Assembly (NCBI GenBank): GCA_958296175.1
Contig: OY282448.1
Coordinates: forward strand, 496,001 to 560,000
Source: an uncultured Chloroflexota bacterium
Lineage (GTDB): Bacteria; Chloroflexota; UBA11872
Length of the DNA stretch: 64,000 bases
Direction of reading: 5' to 3'
Below the pieces are notes generated by a model. It worked only from the letters and a program-made list of their open reading frames with translations. It was not told where the DNA came from and ran no database searches. This document shows, in pieces, positions 40,764-49,610 of the stretch (the stretch's first letter is position 1; each line of letters begins with the position of its first letter). A program made the position numbers and the translations under genes.

Positions 40764-40854
40764 ATTTTGATACATTTTAAAGTGCCCTTCCAATCGTAAA
40801 TCTAAAATCGCTAGTCAAGATCTGGATCGTTTATTGGGTTTTAGTTCGGTAGGG

Positions 40855-43758
40855 CTAGATAACCAACGCAGCGCCGGGGGGACGCGGTTTGCCGCCGTGG
40901 ACGGAGGGTTCGGCGCACCACTTGGCGGCTAGGCGGCGCACGGCTTGGTAGACGGTCTCGTCGAACCCCAGCAGGTCGCAGATGACGTAGCGGTCCAGCA
41001 AGGCGCGGGTGGGGTCGGCGTCGGCCAGGTAGGCCGGTTGCAGGTCTTTGTCCCGGAACTCTTCGAAGATCGCTTCCGCGGTGGTCAGCTGCTCCCCGCT
41101 GAGCTGGCGGAAGTCCAGCATGGGCAGATGCTCTGCTGCACGTATGGTCGTTGTGCCTCGCCCTGGTTGCTGGCGGTTGGCGTGCCACCAGAACGAGAGC
41201 AAGCCCAACGTGCCGTTGCTCCACACGGCAAATGCGTAGTCGAACCGCCGATCGGCAAAGGTGACGCTGGGCCAGGCTCTCCCGCCGATGGACGGCCGTT
41301 CGGTGAATGCGGCGGTCAGCGGCTGGGAATTGAACCGAAAGTCTCGGTTCAAATGAGCGCGGCCGGCGGTTTCCCAGACTCTTGCGGCTTTCGCTTCCAT
41401 GCCTGGGCGTACCAGCAGTTGCGAGTCAGGCTCGCAAATCAGCCGGGTTTCCTTGTGGGCGTCGTGGTTCCACAAGGCGGGGTAGGTTGCGGTTGGCTCT
41501 GGCGCAGTCTTGTCGAATGGCCCGCGGGGACGCGGGTCGGTGATGTCGCGATCGACAAGTCCCAGCTGGCCGGTGATTCCTAGAAGTGTTGTGTTCAAAC
41601 GGAGCGGCGTGGTCTGGCCCGGCAGCCATAGCCGTGAGTCGGCCAGCGCGTAGGCCGTTTGCGCCAGCGAATAGTCTGCCAGGCGCACCCCGCCCCAGGC
41701 CGCTCCATCCGCCTCGCACGGAGCGGTCAGCATCGAGCCGAATTTCTCATCGCCAATGTGCAGCAGCGTCCCGCCGTACGGCCCGTCCTCGATGTCCCTG
41801 TCGGTCCCGCGCGCATGCACGTGCGCGGCCAGCGCGCTGGCGTGAGGAAATCCCCCGGGGCGGCGGGCCAGCGAGGTGAAGTGAACGCGCGCGGCGGGCG
41901 GCTCGCCGTCTCGGCGCTTGCGGGCGACGACCAGACACTCCGCCATGCCGGTGTCCGCCGAGAACGACATCTCCCGATTGTTTGCCGCAATGCTCACCAC
42001 CGTGATGGCCGTGTACTCGGCCGCCACCATCCGCCGGAAGTTTTGCCAGGACAGCCCGGCGGCGGCGGACAGCGGCAGCACCAGCGCCAGCACGCCGCCG
42101 GGCTTGAGTTTGCGGTCCGCCAGCGCTGCGAACGCCGACGCAATGCCGGCGTTGCCGTGGTAGGCGGTTCCCCGTCCTTTTTGATTCAGCCGCGTGCCCA
42201 TGTCGTCCATGTCGGCTTTGGTGGCCCCGAAGGCGGCAAATGCGGGGTTGACGATCCTGGCGTGCGCGCCCTCGTGATTGGTGGCGCGCGTAAACGGCGG
42301 ATTCATAATCACCAGGTCGAAGCTCTTGTCGGGGACTTCGGCGATGATCTGAGCGGCGGTTTCCTCGCCGGCGCTGCCGGTGCGCTGGGCCGGGTCGCTG
42401 GTGTTGAACAGGGACATGGCCGCTGACGTCCCCAGCAGTTCCAGAGAGCCGATGGCCACGGTGTCGTCGCGCTGCCGGCCGTAGGCCAGCGTGTAGAGGC
42501 GGGAGCCCTCGAACTTGCCGGCGGGCTGCGCGCCGGCCAGGGTGGAGCCGGTGATGTGCACGGCCGAGGGCAGCACGTCGCAGCCGTAGAGCACGTCTTC
42601 CAGCATGGCGGCGTGCAGGGCCGCAGCGTCGCCGCCGGCGCGCTCGTGGCGGGCGGCGATTTGGTCGTACACCGCCGAGAGCAGCGCGCCGGTTCCGCAG
42701 GCAAAGTCCGCGACGCGCAGTTTGCCGATGGCTGCGGCGTCGGACCAGTCCACGGCGTCCAGCCGCGCCACGGCCAGCCGCGCCAACAGCGCCGCCGAGG
42801 CGGGCGTGGTGTAGAAGGTGGCCAGAAACTTGCGGTCGGCGATCAGCCGCTGGAAGACGCGCCCGGTCAGGTCGTGCGCGTTGTCGACGCCGCTGGAGCG
42901 GATTTCCGTGGCGGTGGCGCGCAGGGTGCGCAAAACCCGCGCCGCGTCGGACGACTCCAGCTGGCCGACCACGTCCCGCGCGATGGCGAAGATGGGCCAA
43001 TAGTTGATGGCCAGGATGCCGGTCCAGGCGCCCAGCGTCTCGCGCTTCAGGCTGCCGGTGGACGAGCCGTTGACCAGGTCGAGCGGCTTGACGCCCTCGT
43101 GCATCCCGGCCAGCCGCTCGTGAAAGATCAGGGCGTTGGCGATGATGGCGCAGGCCATGCGGCGCGAGTGCGGCGCGGTGGTCATGCCCAGCAGCTGGGC
43201 GATCACCAGGGCGCTGGCGGGCCGCAGCTTGGCCGCGTCTTCCAAAATCGCCGCGGCCCGCTCGATACCCTGCTCCAGGATTGCGGCCGCCTGGTCCACC
43301 GCGCGCTGCGGCACGGAGCTCAGCCGAATCAGATCGGCCAGGTCCTCGATCGACCCGTCCAGCCAGCCAGACGCCGGAAAGCGCGCGACGCCCTGGGACT
43401 CCTGGGTGAAGACGCACCACGAGAGGCGGGCGCCGCACAGCGCGGCCCGCAGGTCGTCCGCGCCGCCCAGCTCGTTGGGATAGCGGAGCGCCACCGCGGC
43501 TTCGATGCAGCCGCCGTCCGCCGCGGCTTCCAGGCCAAGACGGGACAACGCCTCGGCTTCCACGCTGCCCGCAGGTTCGTATTCGGCTTCGATCACCACC
43601 GGCGCGCGGCCGGCGGCGGTCAGGAGCAGGTCGGGACGCAAGCCCGGCTGCCCGGCGATCGCGCGGACGTTCTCGGACCTGAGACGACCGCACGGCAACA
43701 TGCCGCGCAGCACGCCGCCCAGCGCGTCGTTGACACTCGACTCGACGTGTTGGGGCAT
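40855..43758 (-). CDS. Single-chain type IIG-like restriction-modification enzyme (N6-adenine methyltransferase with N-terminal nuclease-like domain)
   Basis: A 967-residue protein. The N-terminal ~130 residues look like a PD-(D/E)XK-type domain: RPDLLL (D43) and VVIEAEYEP (E57, E59), with Glu where the catalytic Lys is expected. A helical linker follows, then the gamma-class methyltransferase: YTTP (316-319), SAM motif I DFACGTGALL (351-360), catalytic NPPF (486-489). The last ~350 residues should hold the DNA-recognition domain. Such fused enzymes methylate one strand and cut nearby. If the E-x-E centre is inactive, this would be a solitary methyltransferase. Its G+C is like the host's. It is alone in its orientation, with a -10-like CGTACGATG upstream. 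Confidence 0.8.
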   Translation of the reverse strand: MPQHVESSVNDALGGVLRGMLPCGRLRSENVRAIAGQPGLRPDLLLTAAGRAPVVIEAEYEPAGSVEAEALSRLGLEAAADGGCIEAAVALRYPNELGGADDLRAALCGARLSWCVFTQESQGVARFPASGWLDGSIEDLADLIRLSSVPQRAVDQAAAILEQGIERAAAILEDAAKLRPASALVIAQLLGMTTAPHSRRMACAIIANALIFHERLAGMHEGVKPLDLVNGSSTGSLKRETLGAWTGILAINYWPIFAIARDVVGQLESSDAARVLRTLRATATEIRSSGVDNAHDLTGRVFQRLIADRKFLATFYTTPASAALLARLAVARLDAVDWSDAAAIGKLRVADFACGTGALLSAVYDQIAARHERAGGDAAALHAAMLEDVLYGCDVLPSAVHITGSTLAGAQPAGKFEGSRLYTLAYGRQRDDTVAIGSLELLGTSAAMSLFNTSDPAQRTGSAGEETAAQIIAEVPDKSFDLVIMNPPFTRATNHEGAHARIVNPAFAAFGATKADMDDMGTRLNQKGRGTAYHGNAGIASAFAALADRKLKPGGVLALVLPLSAAAGLSWQNFRRMVAAEYTAITVVSIAANNREMSFSADTGMAECLVVARKRRDGEPPAARVHFTSLARRPGGFPHASALAAHVHARGTDRDIEDGPYGGTLLHIGDEKFGSMLTAPCEADGAAWGGVRLADYSLAQTAYALADSRLWLPGQTTPLRLNTTLLGITGQLGLVDRDITDPRPRGPFDKTAPEPTATYPALWNHDAHKETRLICEPDSQLLVRPGMEAKAARVWETAGRAHLNRDFRFNSQPLTAAFTERPSIGGRAWPSVTFADRRFDYAFAVWSNGTLGLLSFWWHANRQQPGRGTTTIRAAEHLPMLDFRQLSGEQLTTAEAIFEEFRDKDLQPAYLADADPTRALLDRYVICDLLGFDETVYQAVRRLAAKWCAEPSVHGGKPRPPGAALVI

Positions 43759-43812
43759 CGGGCGCTCCGGCGGGCGCGGCTGCTCTTACGTTCCGCGTTC
43801 GCGCCGCCGGGT

Positions 43813-43822
43813 CATCGTACGG
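43813..43822 (-). promoter_or_regulatory. Putative -10 element of the type IIG gene
   Basis: Minus-strand CCGTACGATG, about 60 bases before the start; TACGAT fits TANNNT. Confidence 0.35.
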
Positions 43823-44041
43823 CAGTCAATGCCTGCTTGCACGGCAGCCAGCCGCCGCCCGCCCCCGCGCCAGCGCGGTCTACACAGGCATCACGCAGCC
43901 GCACCTGCGCCGCCTCCGCGCCAGCGGTCTACACGGCCGGGTCCGCCCAACGCCAGCGTCTTCTGCACCGCCTCGCTCGCCGCGCGGACCGCGCGGGCGG
44001 GTCCGCCGCTGGCCGCAGGACTGCCTGGCGGCGCGACGGCC

Positions 44042-45475
44042 CTAGGACGGGTGCGCGACAAGCCGGGTTCCAGGGTGGAACGCTGGCCAGGCGAACCAGA
44101 GCGGGGTTTGGTGGACGAGGGGGAGGAGGTGGGTTCCGGCCAGGGGGCCGGCGTGGGCGCGCCCGTGGAAGGTCCAGGAACTTCCAGTTTCGCGGTCGCG
44201 GAAGGCGCCGGCGGTGAACTCGAAGGTCAACGCGCGGTCGTTGACGCGCCGATCGTAGGCGGCCGCAGCGCCGACGTCGCGCGCGTCCGGGATGCGGGGC
44301 GCGTCCAGCGCCGACAGCGTGCCTGGGACCCAGAACGCCGCCGCGGGTCGAGCGCCAATCTGGTCGTTCAGCACGCGCCGCCGGGCCAACAGGCTGAAGG
44401 CGTACGCGGCGGCATGTCCGTCCAGATCCAGCGCCAGCACGCGCTCGGTTGGCGGCAGCCTGGGGTCGGGGAGTCCATCGAAGAACGGCGGGGCGCCGGT
44501 GCGGGTGTCGTGTCCCGCGTAGGGAGTGCGGCCGTACGGGGCGGGCGCCTCTCGGTGGGCACCGAGCACGAGGCCGGCCGGATGCGCGCGCCTGAACGCG
44601 GCGTAGCTGACGAGCAGCGACGGCCGCGCCGGCAGGCGCAGGCCGGTCAGACCGCCGACCAGCGCCTCGCCCGTGAATTGCTGCCACCAGCTTTGCGTGA
44701 GCGTGTCCCACATGAGCAGCCCGCCGTGCCGCAGGACACCGGTAACGCCCAGACGCAGCGCCGCGCCCTGCACGCGCCGCTCGAACACCCGCGCCGCATT
44801 GGTGCGCGGGCAGTAGGTCACGGCCACCGGACGGCCGCCCACGACGTCGTTCACGACCTCGTGCCACACCAACACCCGCAGCGGGTAGGCGCGGGCGTCG
44901 GCGCCGACGGCGAACACGACGACGGGTTCGCGCGCGTCCAGGCGCGCGTCGGCCGCCGCGCCGTCGACGAACAGCGGAGCGTCGATCGGCGCGATGGCGT
45001 CGCGGGGCACGCCGCCGGGGCGCACTTCGCCGAGCGGGACGGCGGCAACGTGGAAGTCGGTCGCCCAGCCGGCGCCGCGCCAGGCCTGGATGCGTCCCTG
45101 GTCGGCATCCCCGAGGGGCGCCAGCGTGCGCGCCGCCAGAACCTCGGGCGGCAGCTGCGGGCGGGTGGCGGCGCCGGCGATGGTCGTGGACGGCGGGACG
45201 ACCGCCGTGAACGGAGGCGGCGCGGGCGGCGCGGCGGGAACCGGCGTTGCGCTGGCCTCCGGCGGGTCGGACAGCGGCGCGTCGGGGGGGACGGTGGGCA
45301 AGACGGCGGCCGGGGCGGCGGGTGGTCTGTCCGCCCGAAGCGCGCGTGCCGGGGGTGCGGCCGGTGACGGCGCGGCGTCGCTCACGGGATCCGCGCATGC
45401 GGCCAGGGCAAGGCCGCATGCGGACGCCAGGGCAAGAACGCGCCGGCGGCTGCACGGGCGCGCCAATCGGGTCAC
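44042..45475 (-). CDS. DUF3179-domain lipoprotein, second of a tandem pair
   Basis: A 477-residue protein starting at GTG 45475, overlapping the upstream stop (GTGA). The signal VLALASACGLALAACADP contains the lipobox LAAC, so it should be a lipoprotein. After a ~110-residue Pro/Ala-rich tether comes the DUF3179 domain (GGVPRDAIAPIDAPLF; YPLRVLVWHEVVNDVVGG; VTYCPRTNAARVFERR; WQQFTGEALVG). DUF3179 normally has a CPLCNS motif; here the second Cys is replaced (CPRTNA). The end (SWTFHGRAHAGPLAGT) is typical. The role of DUF3179 is unknown; it is thought to be a redox or metal-linked extracytoplasmic protein. Confidence 0.85.
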   Translation of the reverse strand: MTRLARPCSRRRVLALASACGLALAACADPVSDAAPSPAAPPARALRADRPPAAPAAVLPTVPPDAPLSDPPEASATPVPAAPPAPPPFTAVVPPSTTIAGAATRPQLPPEVLAARTLAPLGDADQGRIQAWRGAGWATDFHVAAVPLGEVRPGGVPRDAIAPIDAPLFVDGAAADARLDAREPVVVFAVGADARAYPLRVLVWHEVVNDVVGGRPVAVTYCPRTNAARVFERRVQGAALRLGVTGVLRHGGLLMWDTLTQSWWQQFTGEALVGGLTGLRLPARPSLLVSYAAFRRAHPAGLVLGAHREAPAPYGRTPYAGHDTRTGAPPFFDGLPDPRLPPTERVLALDLDGHAAAYAFSLLARRRVLNDQIGARPAAAFWVPGTLSALDAPRIPDARDVGAAAAYDRRVNDRALTFEFTAGAFRDRETGSSWTFHGRAHAGPLAGTHLLPLVHQTPLWFAWPAFHPGTRLVAHPS

Positions 45476-46947
45476 GCGGGGCGGTAGAGCCGGGTGTGGG
45501 GCTTGAAGGCCGCCCAGGCAAACCAGAAGTGGTTGGCATGCACCACGGGCGGCAGCCGCGCGCCCTCCAGCGGCCCCGACAGCGCGCGTCCCGTGACGCT
45601 CCACGTCGACCCGGTCTCACGATCGGCAAAACCCCCGCCCTCGGCGGCGGCAAAGGTCAGCGCGCGGCCATCGACCACCCGCTCGAACGCAACCGCCGAC
45701 CCCACCGCGTCGGCGTCGGCAATCGACGTCTGGCCAAGCGCCGAGGCCGTGTCGGGCGTCCAGAACACCACGATCTTCGCACCGCCGACGTCGTCGTTGA
45801 CGGCTCGACGCTCGCGGAGGTCGGCAAAGGCGTAGGCCGCGGCCTCGCCGCCAATCTCCACGGCCACCACGCGTTCGGTCGCGCGCAGGCGGTCGTCCAG
45901 CGCGCCTCGAAACAGGAAGGGGCGGCCGCTGCCGCTGTCATATCCGCCGTAGGGGTTGATGCCGTAGCTGCGGATGAACCCCGTGTCCGGCGTGAGCACC
46001 TGGCCCTGCGGGAAGGCGGCCGTGAACTCGTCGTAGGCAATGAGTTGCGAGGGCCGAACCTTCAGCGCCGCGCCGGCCAGATCGCCCACGATGGCTTCGC
46101 CCGTTAGCTGCTGCCACCAGGTCTCGGTCAGGTCGTCCCACATGATGAGGTCGCTGTTGCGAAGGTTGCCGGACACGCCAAAGCGCAGCACCGCTCCAAA
46201 CAGCTCGCGGTCGAACACCACCGAGGAATTGCAGAGCGGGCAAAACGTCACCGCCACGGGCCGGCCGCCCAGGTCGTCATTCACGATTTCGTGATAGGTC
46301 AGGATTTGCAAGGGGTAGGCGCGGGCTTGGCCGGAAATCTCCAGCGCGATCACCGGCTCGCGCCCGGCCAAAAAGTCGTCCTGCTGGCCCACGGGCGTGA
46401 ACATTGGCCGGTCGATGGGCGGAATACCGTCGCGCGGGACGCCGCCCCAGAAAATTTCGTCGAATTTGACCAGCGCGACGTCGAAGTTGGTCATCCAGCC
46501 AATGTTGCGCCAGGCGCTGACGGCGTCGGGGTCTTGCTCGCCCGGCGGGATCAGGCGGCTGGCGCGCGCGTTCCGCAGGTCGGCCGGCAGCGTCAGGCCG
46601 GCGGCGGATGCGGACGGCGCCGACGCGGACGGCGCGGTGGGCTGTTGGCCGATATCGCCCTGCGATTCGCGCGCGCGCGCCGCCATGTCGAGCAGCGCGC
46701 GGCCGGCGGGCGGCGGCGCCGTGGGCGGTGTCGGGGCGGGCGCAGCGCTGGCCGGCGGCGTGGAGGACGCCTGCGCGTCAGCGGCCTGGGCCTGGCCAGC
46801 CGGCGAAGCTGCGGCCGCCGGCGGCTGGCCGCCAGACGCCGCGTCCGCGCCGCACGCGGCCAATCCCGCCGCCGCCGCCCCGTTGAAGCCAACCGCGCCG
46901 GCCAACCACAGCAACCGACGCCGCGAGAACGACTGACGAGTGGGCAT
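45472..46947 (-). CDS. DUF3179-domain lipoprotein, first of a tandem pair
   Basis: A 491-residue protein. ATG 46947 opens a Tat/lipoprotein-like leader with SRRRLLWLAGAVGFNG and a LAAC lipobox. A Pro/Ala tether of ~90 residues precedes the DUF3179 domain, which here keeps the full motif VTFCPLCNSSVVFDRE. Other blocks: GGVPRDGIPPIDRPMF, YPLQILTYHEIVNDDLGG, WWQQLTGEAIVGDLAG. It shares its architecture with the overlapping downstream gene, so the pair arose by duplication. Promoter-like CCGTACTATC on its strand at 46982-46991. Confidence 0.88.
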   Translation of the reverse strand: MPTRQSFSRRRLLWLAGAVGFNGAAAAGLAACGADAASGGQPPAAAASPAGQAQAADAQASSTPPASAAPAPTPPTAPPPAGRALLDMAARARESQGDIGQQPTAPSASAPSASAAGLTLPADLRNARASRLIPPGEQDPDAVSAWRNIGWMTNFDVALVKFDEIFWGGVPRDGIPPIDRPMFTPVGQQDDFLAGREPVIALEISGQARAYPLQILTYHEIVNDDLGGRPVAVTFCPLCNSSVVFDRELFGAVLRFGVSGNLRNSDLIMWDDLTETWWQQLTGEAIVGDLAGAALKVRPSQLIAYDEFTAAFPQGQVLTPDTGFIRSYGINPYGGYDSGSGRPFLFRGALDDRLRATERVVAVEIGGEAAAYAFADLRERRAVNDDVGGAKIVVFWTPDTASALGQTSIADADAVGSAVAFERVVDGRALTFAAAEGGGFADRETGSTWSVTGRALSGPLEGARLPPVVHANHFWFAWAAFKPHTRLYRPA

Positions 46948-46981
46948 GCGGGATACGCCGCGCAGGGGTGAGCCAGTCCGA

Positions 46982-46991
46982 TGATAGTACG
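46982..46991 (-). promoter_or_regulatory. Putative -10 element of the DUF3179 operon
   Basis: Minus-strand CCGTACTATC lies 35-44 bases before ATG 46947; TACTAT fits the recurrent TANNNT motif. Confidence 0.38.
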
Positions 46992-47150
46992 GCCAGGATG
47001 GACGCCCGCCCTGAGAACATTGCGCCGCCGCGAGACCGGCGGCCGGCCGGCCCACATTCGGCGTGATGCTGGGTTCCAGCACACAGAACGACGTCGATGA
47101 AGACCTTCGCCGACAGAGGCGGCGCGTTGGCGAGCTGCGCCCCTCAGTGA

Positions 47151-47432
47151 TCAGTTTGCGACAAGCTGTACGACCGCGGCAATGAGCGTTATGACCAAGC
47201 TCATACCTGCAGCAACGATAATGCCCAGGAGCCAGCGCAGCTGTGTTGTTTCTCGTTCGGCGCTCCGCCTCTCGGACTCGGAGATCATCGACTTGAGGTC
47301 GGCGATGTCTTTCGTTGTCGCCAGATAAGGCAGATGTGTTTCCAACGAAGCCAAGCGGGGCAGCGTTCCACCGAGATTTATGTCACTGCCGCCCTGTTGC
47401 GGGGATGAACGCGTGTCGGAATCTCGGCTCAT
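47151..47432 (-). CDS. Small coiled-coil/membrane protein
   Basis: A 93-residue protein: a polar N-terminus, a charged helical stretch (DIADLKSMISESERRSAERE, probably coiled coil) and one C-terminal membrane helix (LGIIVAAGMSLVITLIAAVV). The layout recalls haemolysin XhlA-like or holin-associated proteins, but no family is certain. It is less G+C-rich than its neighbours. Confidence 0.6.
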   Translation of the reverse strand: MSRDSDTRSSPQQGGSDINLGGTLPRLASLETHLPYLATTKDIADLKSMISESERRSAERETTQLRWLLGIIVAAGMSLVITLIAAVVQLVAN

Positions 47433-47584
47433 ATCAATAATTAGACTTGCGTGAGCCAGTCCTGAAGAGCGCGAGATTCATACCCGGAATAGTCTCCCAT
47501 GAGTTCGAATACGACGCCTTTGACTCCTTCGACCCGGTCGTCGCCCTTGATTCCGACGTTGCACGCGACGGCCCGGAAACCCTG

Positions 47585-49288
47585 CTACAGCCCCTGCGCC
47601 GCGGCGGAATGGAAGACGTCCACCCCGCCGCCCAGGCCGCCGTCGGCGTCGCGCAGGATCAGCACCGGGCTGGCGAAGGCGGAGCGGCCGGGGATGGCCG
47701 GCGGACGCACGTCCCAGCCGCGCGCGCGCAAAGCCTCCAGGGTCTCTGCGCCAAAGCGGGGGTCCACCGTCACCCAGGGCGTGCTGGCGTCCACGCGCGG
47801 CGCGGCAACCGCGGCTTGCGCGCCCAGGCCGTGGTCGAACACGTAGCCGATGAGTTGCGTGACACAGTTGGTGATGCGCCGCCCGCCCGACGCGCCCACG
47901 GCCATGGCCCGGCCGTCCGGCGACCGCGCGACGGCGGGCGTCATGTTGTTGAGCCCGCAGCGATTGGGCGCAATGGAATTGGGCCGCCCCGGCACCGGGT
48001 CGAACCACATCATGCCGTTGTTCCAGACGATGCCAGTGTCGCCGGCCACGACCTCGGCCCCCCAGCCGCCGCCGAGCGTGTTGGTCAGCGAGACCAGCGT
48101 GCCATCGGCGTCGGCCGTGCACAGATGCGTGGTGGAAGTCTCCGACTTCAGCCGCTGCACGGCGTGCTCCGGCGCGGCGTAGGCCCAGGCGTCGCCCGGG
48201 GCATACCCGTCGGGCGCGGCCGCGGGGTCGACCGCCTGGGCGCGCGCCGCGGCGTAGCGCTTGGACGCCAGCGCGTCCCACGGCGCGTCGGCGCGCTCGG
48301 GATCGGTCATGAAGTGGAACCGGTCGGCGAAGGCCAGGCGCGCCGACCACAGATACGCATGCAGGCGTTCCACCGAGACGCGTCCGGCGGCGGGCGCGTC
48401 GAAGTGTTCGTAGAGGTTGAGCGTCTGGACGGTGGTGGGACCCGCGCCGCCGGGGCCGGGAACCAGCACCGTAACGCCGCGGTAGGAGGTCTGCAGCGGC
48501 GCTGACACGCGCGCGCGGTAGGCCGCCAGGTCGGCCCGCTGGATCACGCCGCCGTTGTCAGCGCACGCGCGCGCGATTTCCGCCGCCAGATCGCCCCGAT
48601 AGAACGCCTCCGCGCCGTCCTCGGCGACGGCCTCCAGGCTGGCGGCCAGTTCCGGCTGCGTGATGCGCGCGGGTTCGAAGTGGTCCGACCCCGGCGGCTC
48701 GCCGCCCGGATAGAAGCGGCGGTGCAGCTCGGGGTGGCGCCGCGCCGCCGGCGCCAGCGCCGTCATGTAGGCGCTGTCATACCAGCCCAGCTCGAACCCG
48801 CCGCGGGCAAGCCTGACGGCTGGCTGCACCAACTCACGCCATGGCATGCGGCCGTGACGCTGGTGCAGGGCGCTCAGCCCGGCCACGGCGCCGGGAACGG
48901 CCATGGCGCGGTAGCCGTGCAGATTGGCGTCGTCCTGCACCCCCGCCCAGAGAAACGCGCCCACGTTGCCGCGGCCGTCGAGCGGATAGCGTTCGGGCGC
49001 GGCGCCGGAGCCGGAACGCATGGGAAACGCCGCCGCGTGCGCGTGGTCAGGGCCGGCCACCACGGCGTAGCCCCCGCCGCCGATGCCGCTGTTCCAGGGT
49101 TCCACCACGCCCACAGCAAAGGCGGCCGCCACCGCCGCGTCTACGGCCGAGCCGCCCGCGGCCAGCACCTCCACGGCCACGGCGCTGGCGGCCGGGTGCT
49201 TGGTGGCGGCCATACCCCGCCGCCCGCGCGCCTCCGACTTCTGGATGGAAAGCTGCGTGCGTGCGGGGTCGGTCTCGGCGTGCGTCAT
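47585..49288 (-). CDS. ggt: Gamma-glutamyltransferase (Ntn hydrolase)
   Basis: A 567-residue enzyme that cleaves or transfers the gamma-glutamyl group of glutathione and related peptides. It self-cleaves before the Thr of STTHLCTADADGTLVS, which starts the small subunit. The N-terminal GMAATKHPAASAVAVEVLAAG and NSGIGGGGYAVV, and the C-terminal GGRRITNCVTQLIGYV, are family marks. No signal peptide is evident, so the protein is probably cytoplasmic as in many Chloroflexota-type members. ATG 49288 follows AGGGGGA. Confidence 0.92.
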   Translation of the reverse strand: MTHAETDPARTQLSIQKSEARGRRGMAATKHPAASAVAVEVLAAGGSAVDAAVAAAFAVGVVEPWNSGIGGGGYAVVAGPDHAHAAAFPMRSGSGAAPERYPLDGRGNVGAFLWAGVQDDANLHGYRAMAVPGAVAGLSALHQRHGRMPWRELVQPAVRLARGGFELGWYDSAYMTALAPAARRHPELHRRFYPGGEPPGSDHFEPARITQPELAASLEAVAEDGAEAFYRGDLAAEIARACADNGGVIQRADLAAYRARVSAPLQTSYRGVTVLVPGPGGAGPTTVQTLNLYEHFDAPAAGRVSVERLHAYLWSARLAFADRFHFMTDPERADAPWDALASKRYAAARAQAVDPAAAPDGYAPGDAWAYAAPEHAVQRLKSETSTTHLCTADADGTLVSLTNTLGGGWGAEVVAGDTGIVWNNGMMWFDPVPGRPNSIAPNRCGLNNMTPAVARSPDGRAMAVGASGGRRITNCVTQLIGYVFDHGLGAQAAVAAPRVDASTPWVTVDPRFGAETLEALRARGWDVRPPAIPGRSAFASPVLILRDADGGLGGGVDVFHSAAAQGL

Positions 49289-49610
49289 CGGGTCCCCCTG
49301 ACGTTTGGAACGGCGCGCGCCGCGCCGCACGCAGCGGCGGGCGCCCCCGCCGCACGTTCCCCGCCGCGGCCGCGCCTGCGGAATACCGAGGGCGCCGCGC
49401 ACGTCCAGGCAGTCTACGGCCCGCCGCACACTGGTTCCACAACGCGGGCCTGGCGTACGCTGTCGACGCCGGAGCGCCGGGAACCCCAGGGTGAGGCGCC
49501 CGCCGAGCGTCACGGGTGCACACGCGGCGGAAGCGCGGGCGCAGCTCCATGCCGCGCCAGTCCAGTGCACCAGCTCCCAGCGAGGATTGCATGACGACTG
49601 GAACCGTCGA
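49289..49610. other. Divergent intergenic region between ggt and the GH3 gene
   Basis: About 320 bases without a gene. TACGCT near 49454 (context GGCGTACGCTG) on the plus strand matches the recurrent -10-like motif and could serve the GH3 gene. Confidence 0.4.

Noticed and set aside
40596..40793. 65-codon minus-strand ORF
   Set aside because: It overlaps the plus-strand small membrane protein, which has a far more protein-like pattern of two hydrophobic helices; only one can be real, and the plus ORF is preferred.
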